From positions 15,411,965 through 15,475,964 of the forward strand of contig CM019238.1 in the NCBI GenBank assembly GCA_009741485.1: a DNA stretch of 64,000 nucleotides, in the 5' to 3' direction. The position numbers and the translations under genes are program-made. Of this stretch, positions 62,966 to 64,000 are shown in pieces (the stretch's first letter is position 1; each line of letters opens with the position of its first letter). Source of the stretch: Malurus cyaneus samueli. Its lineage: Eukaryota; Chordata; Aves; Passeriformes; Maluridae. The notes under the pieces are model-generated. The model searched no databases. It worked only from the letters and a program-made list of their open reading frames with translations, and was not told the origin of the DNA.

Positions 62966-64000
62966 CATTTTTATGATGTTCTTCTGGTCCAAAAAAAGAT
63001 TTTGCAAATTTATATTACCCTCCCATCATTTGCAAAGGTAACCATGCAGATCTTTGGCAACAAAACAAACAACAAAATACAAGGTGTAAAATGACTTTGT
63101 TCAGGTGACTCCCAGAAGAAAAAAAAACATTTTTTCTCCTACATCTTGAGAAGCCAGTTTGGTGTCTCAGATAATGTGAGATACACAGATAATGTTGGTG
63201 TAAGTAACTCATCTCAGATGAACTCACTGTCCACAACTGGCAGCACAATTCCATACAAACTCCACATCAGACCATATTATTTACAGCAAAACCAGGCTTT
63301 CTGCTATTTGGATTCCTTATGAGGGTGCAATCCCCCATAAATATTGCCACTGAACTTCTCTAACATATCTGAAATCATTTTATCTCATCATTATTATTTA
63401 ATATCATGTTGCAAAATACAAATAACCCCTCGTTAATCCACAAAAGATCTGACCTTAAACTGAGCCACTCAATATTTAAAATGGTGTAACTGCAAGATTT
63501 TGGGCTGGTGTCCACTGATTATAAACTTCAAGCATGTATACAGAATTCACAGGGTAGAAAAATATAATATTTGATTACCCAGACTACAAGCTGCGCTTCT
63601 TCTGTCACTGTGGGAAAACTTTCTAATGAAACTGAGAAGCTCAAGTTCTTGGAGACTGGGTGTTTCTATTTTAAGATAAAAAGACACTTCAGGTTAAAAT
63701 AAATGAACATAGAGATGAAAGAATGTAATTTCTGACTTTCAAATGTAGTATCTTGGAGGAAGTTGTCCTGGAGAAGGAAAGCCTCTGTGTCCAGAAAAAT
63801 CTCCATTTTTTTTAACCAATGAGCAGTACTTTTGTGTGCCATACAGAGGCTAAACATCATCTTTCCCAGGCAGCCACTATCATCCCTTAGAAAAGACTGA
63901 ATTTTCAAGGTCATTCTTAGCAATTAATCAAAACTAAGCCTGTCTCAGCCTAGAGGCACTAAACAAGGTCCATGAGATTTATGTCACAGTTTGGGCTAAA
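62966..64000. other. Unique noncoding DNA, no gene recognised
   Basis: AT-rich unique sequence to the window end. Minus-strand frames of 79 and 85 codons (63015-63254, 63666-63923) have no recognisable domain. Confidence 0.5.

Noticed and set aside
1..64000. CRISPR arrays, operons, phage or bacterial defence genes
   Set aside because: Composition, CR1 and LTR elements, and lack of long reading frames show vertebrate DNA. The only regular arrays are microsatellites and a minisatellite without unique spacers.

Overview
This is vertebrate nuclear DNA, almost certainly from a bird and possibly a songbird. The strongest evidence is a CR1 LINE 3' end at 26.7-27.6 kb that reads on the minus strand and carries the family's 8-bp tail repeat. 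Two further CR1 remnants lie near 9.8 kb and 40.5 kb. Avian LTR-type pieces lie near 2.3, 24.4 and 52.2 kb. The background is AT-rich, poor in CpG and sparse in repeats, as in a gene desert or a very long intron. A 20-N assembly gap lies at 50443-50462.

I found no protein-coding gene that I can support. Open frames are short, overlap on both strands and resemble no family I know. The longest ones are artefacts of tandem repeats whose periods keep several frames open: the CR1 octamer tail at 26.7-27.2 kb, an 18-codon (54-bp) minisatellite at 38.55-38.82 kb, and LTR sequence at 24.2-25.0 kb. No tRNA, rRNA, CRISPR or bacterial-type feature was seen.

Layout. 0-9 kb: unique AT-rich DNA with an old LTR-like repeat at 2.26-2.60 kb and a CpG-bearing candidate conserved element at 6.0 kb. 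9-10 kb: a dense 62-bp CpG cluster and a sense CR1 tail. 10-19 kb: unique DNA with small palindromes and simple repeats. 18.9-19.4 kb: the best candidate regulatory element. 24.2-24.7 kb: a probable solo LTR with CCAAT, TATA and poly(A) signals in order. 26.7-27.6 kb: the CR1 copy with its expanded tail. 30.6 kb: a pentamer microsatellite. 38.6 kb: the minisatellite. 40.4-40.6 kb: a 26-bp duplication beside a CR1 fragment. 50.0 kb: a homeodomain-type palindrome, just before the gap. 52.2 kb: a candidate short LTR. 53-64 kb: unique AT-rich DNA with two further candidate regulatory blocks.

The window has no operon or pathway to describe. Any function is probably cis-regulatory: several short blocks differ from their surroundings in CpG content or in clustered homeodomain, TEAD and MEIS-like words. 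They could be enhancers of a gene outside the window, but that is inference and needs cross-species alignment. I did not find a convincing new biological system. The points most worth checking are the roughly 500-bp CR1 tail expansion, the LTR with TATA and AATAAA 24 bp apart, the 54-bp minisatellite, and the candidate conserved blocks.
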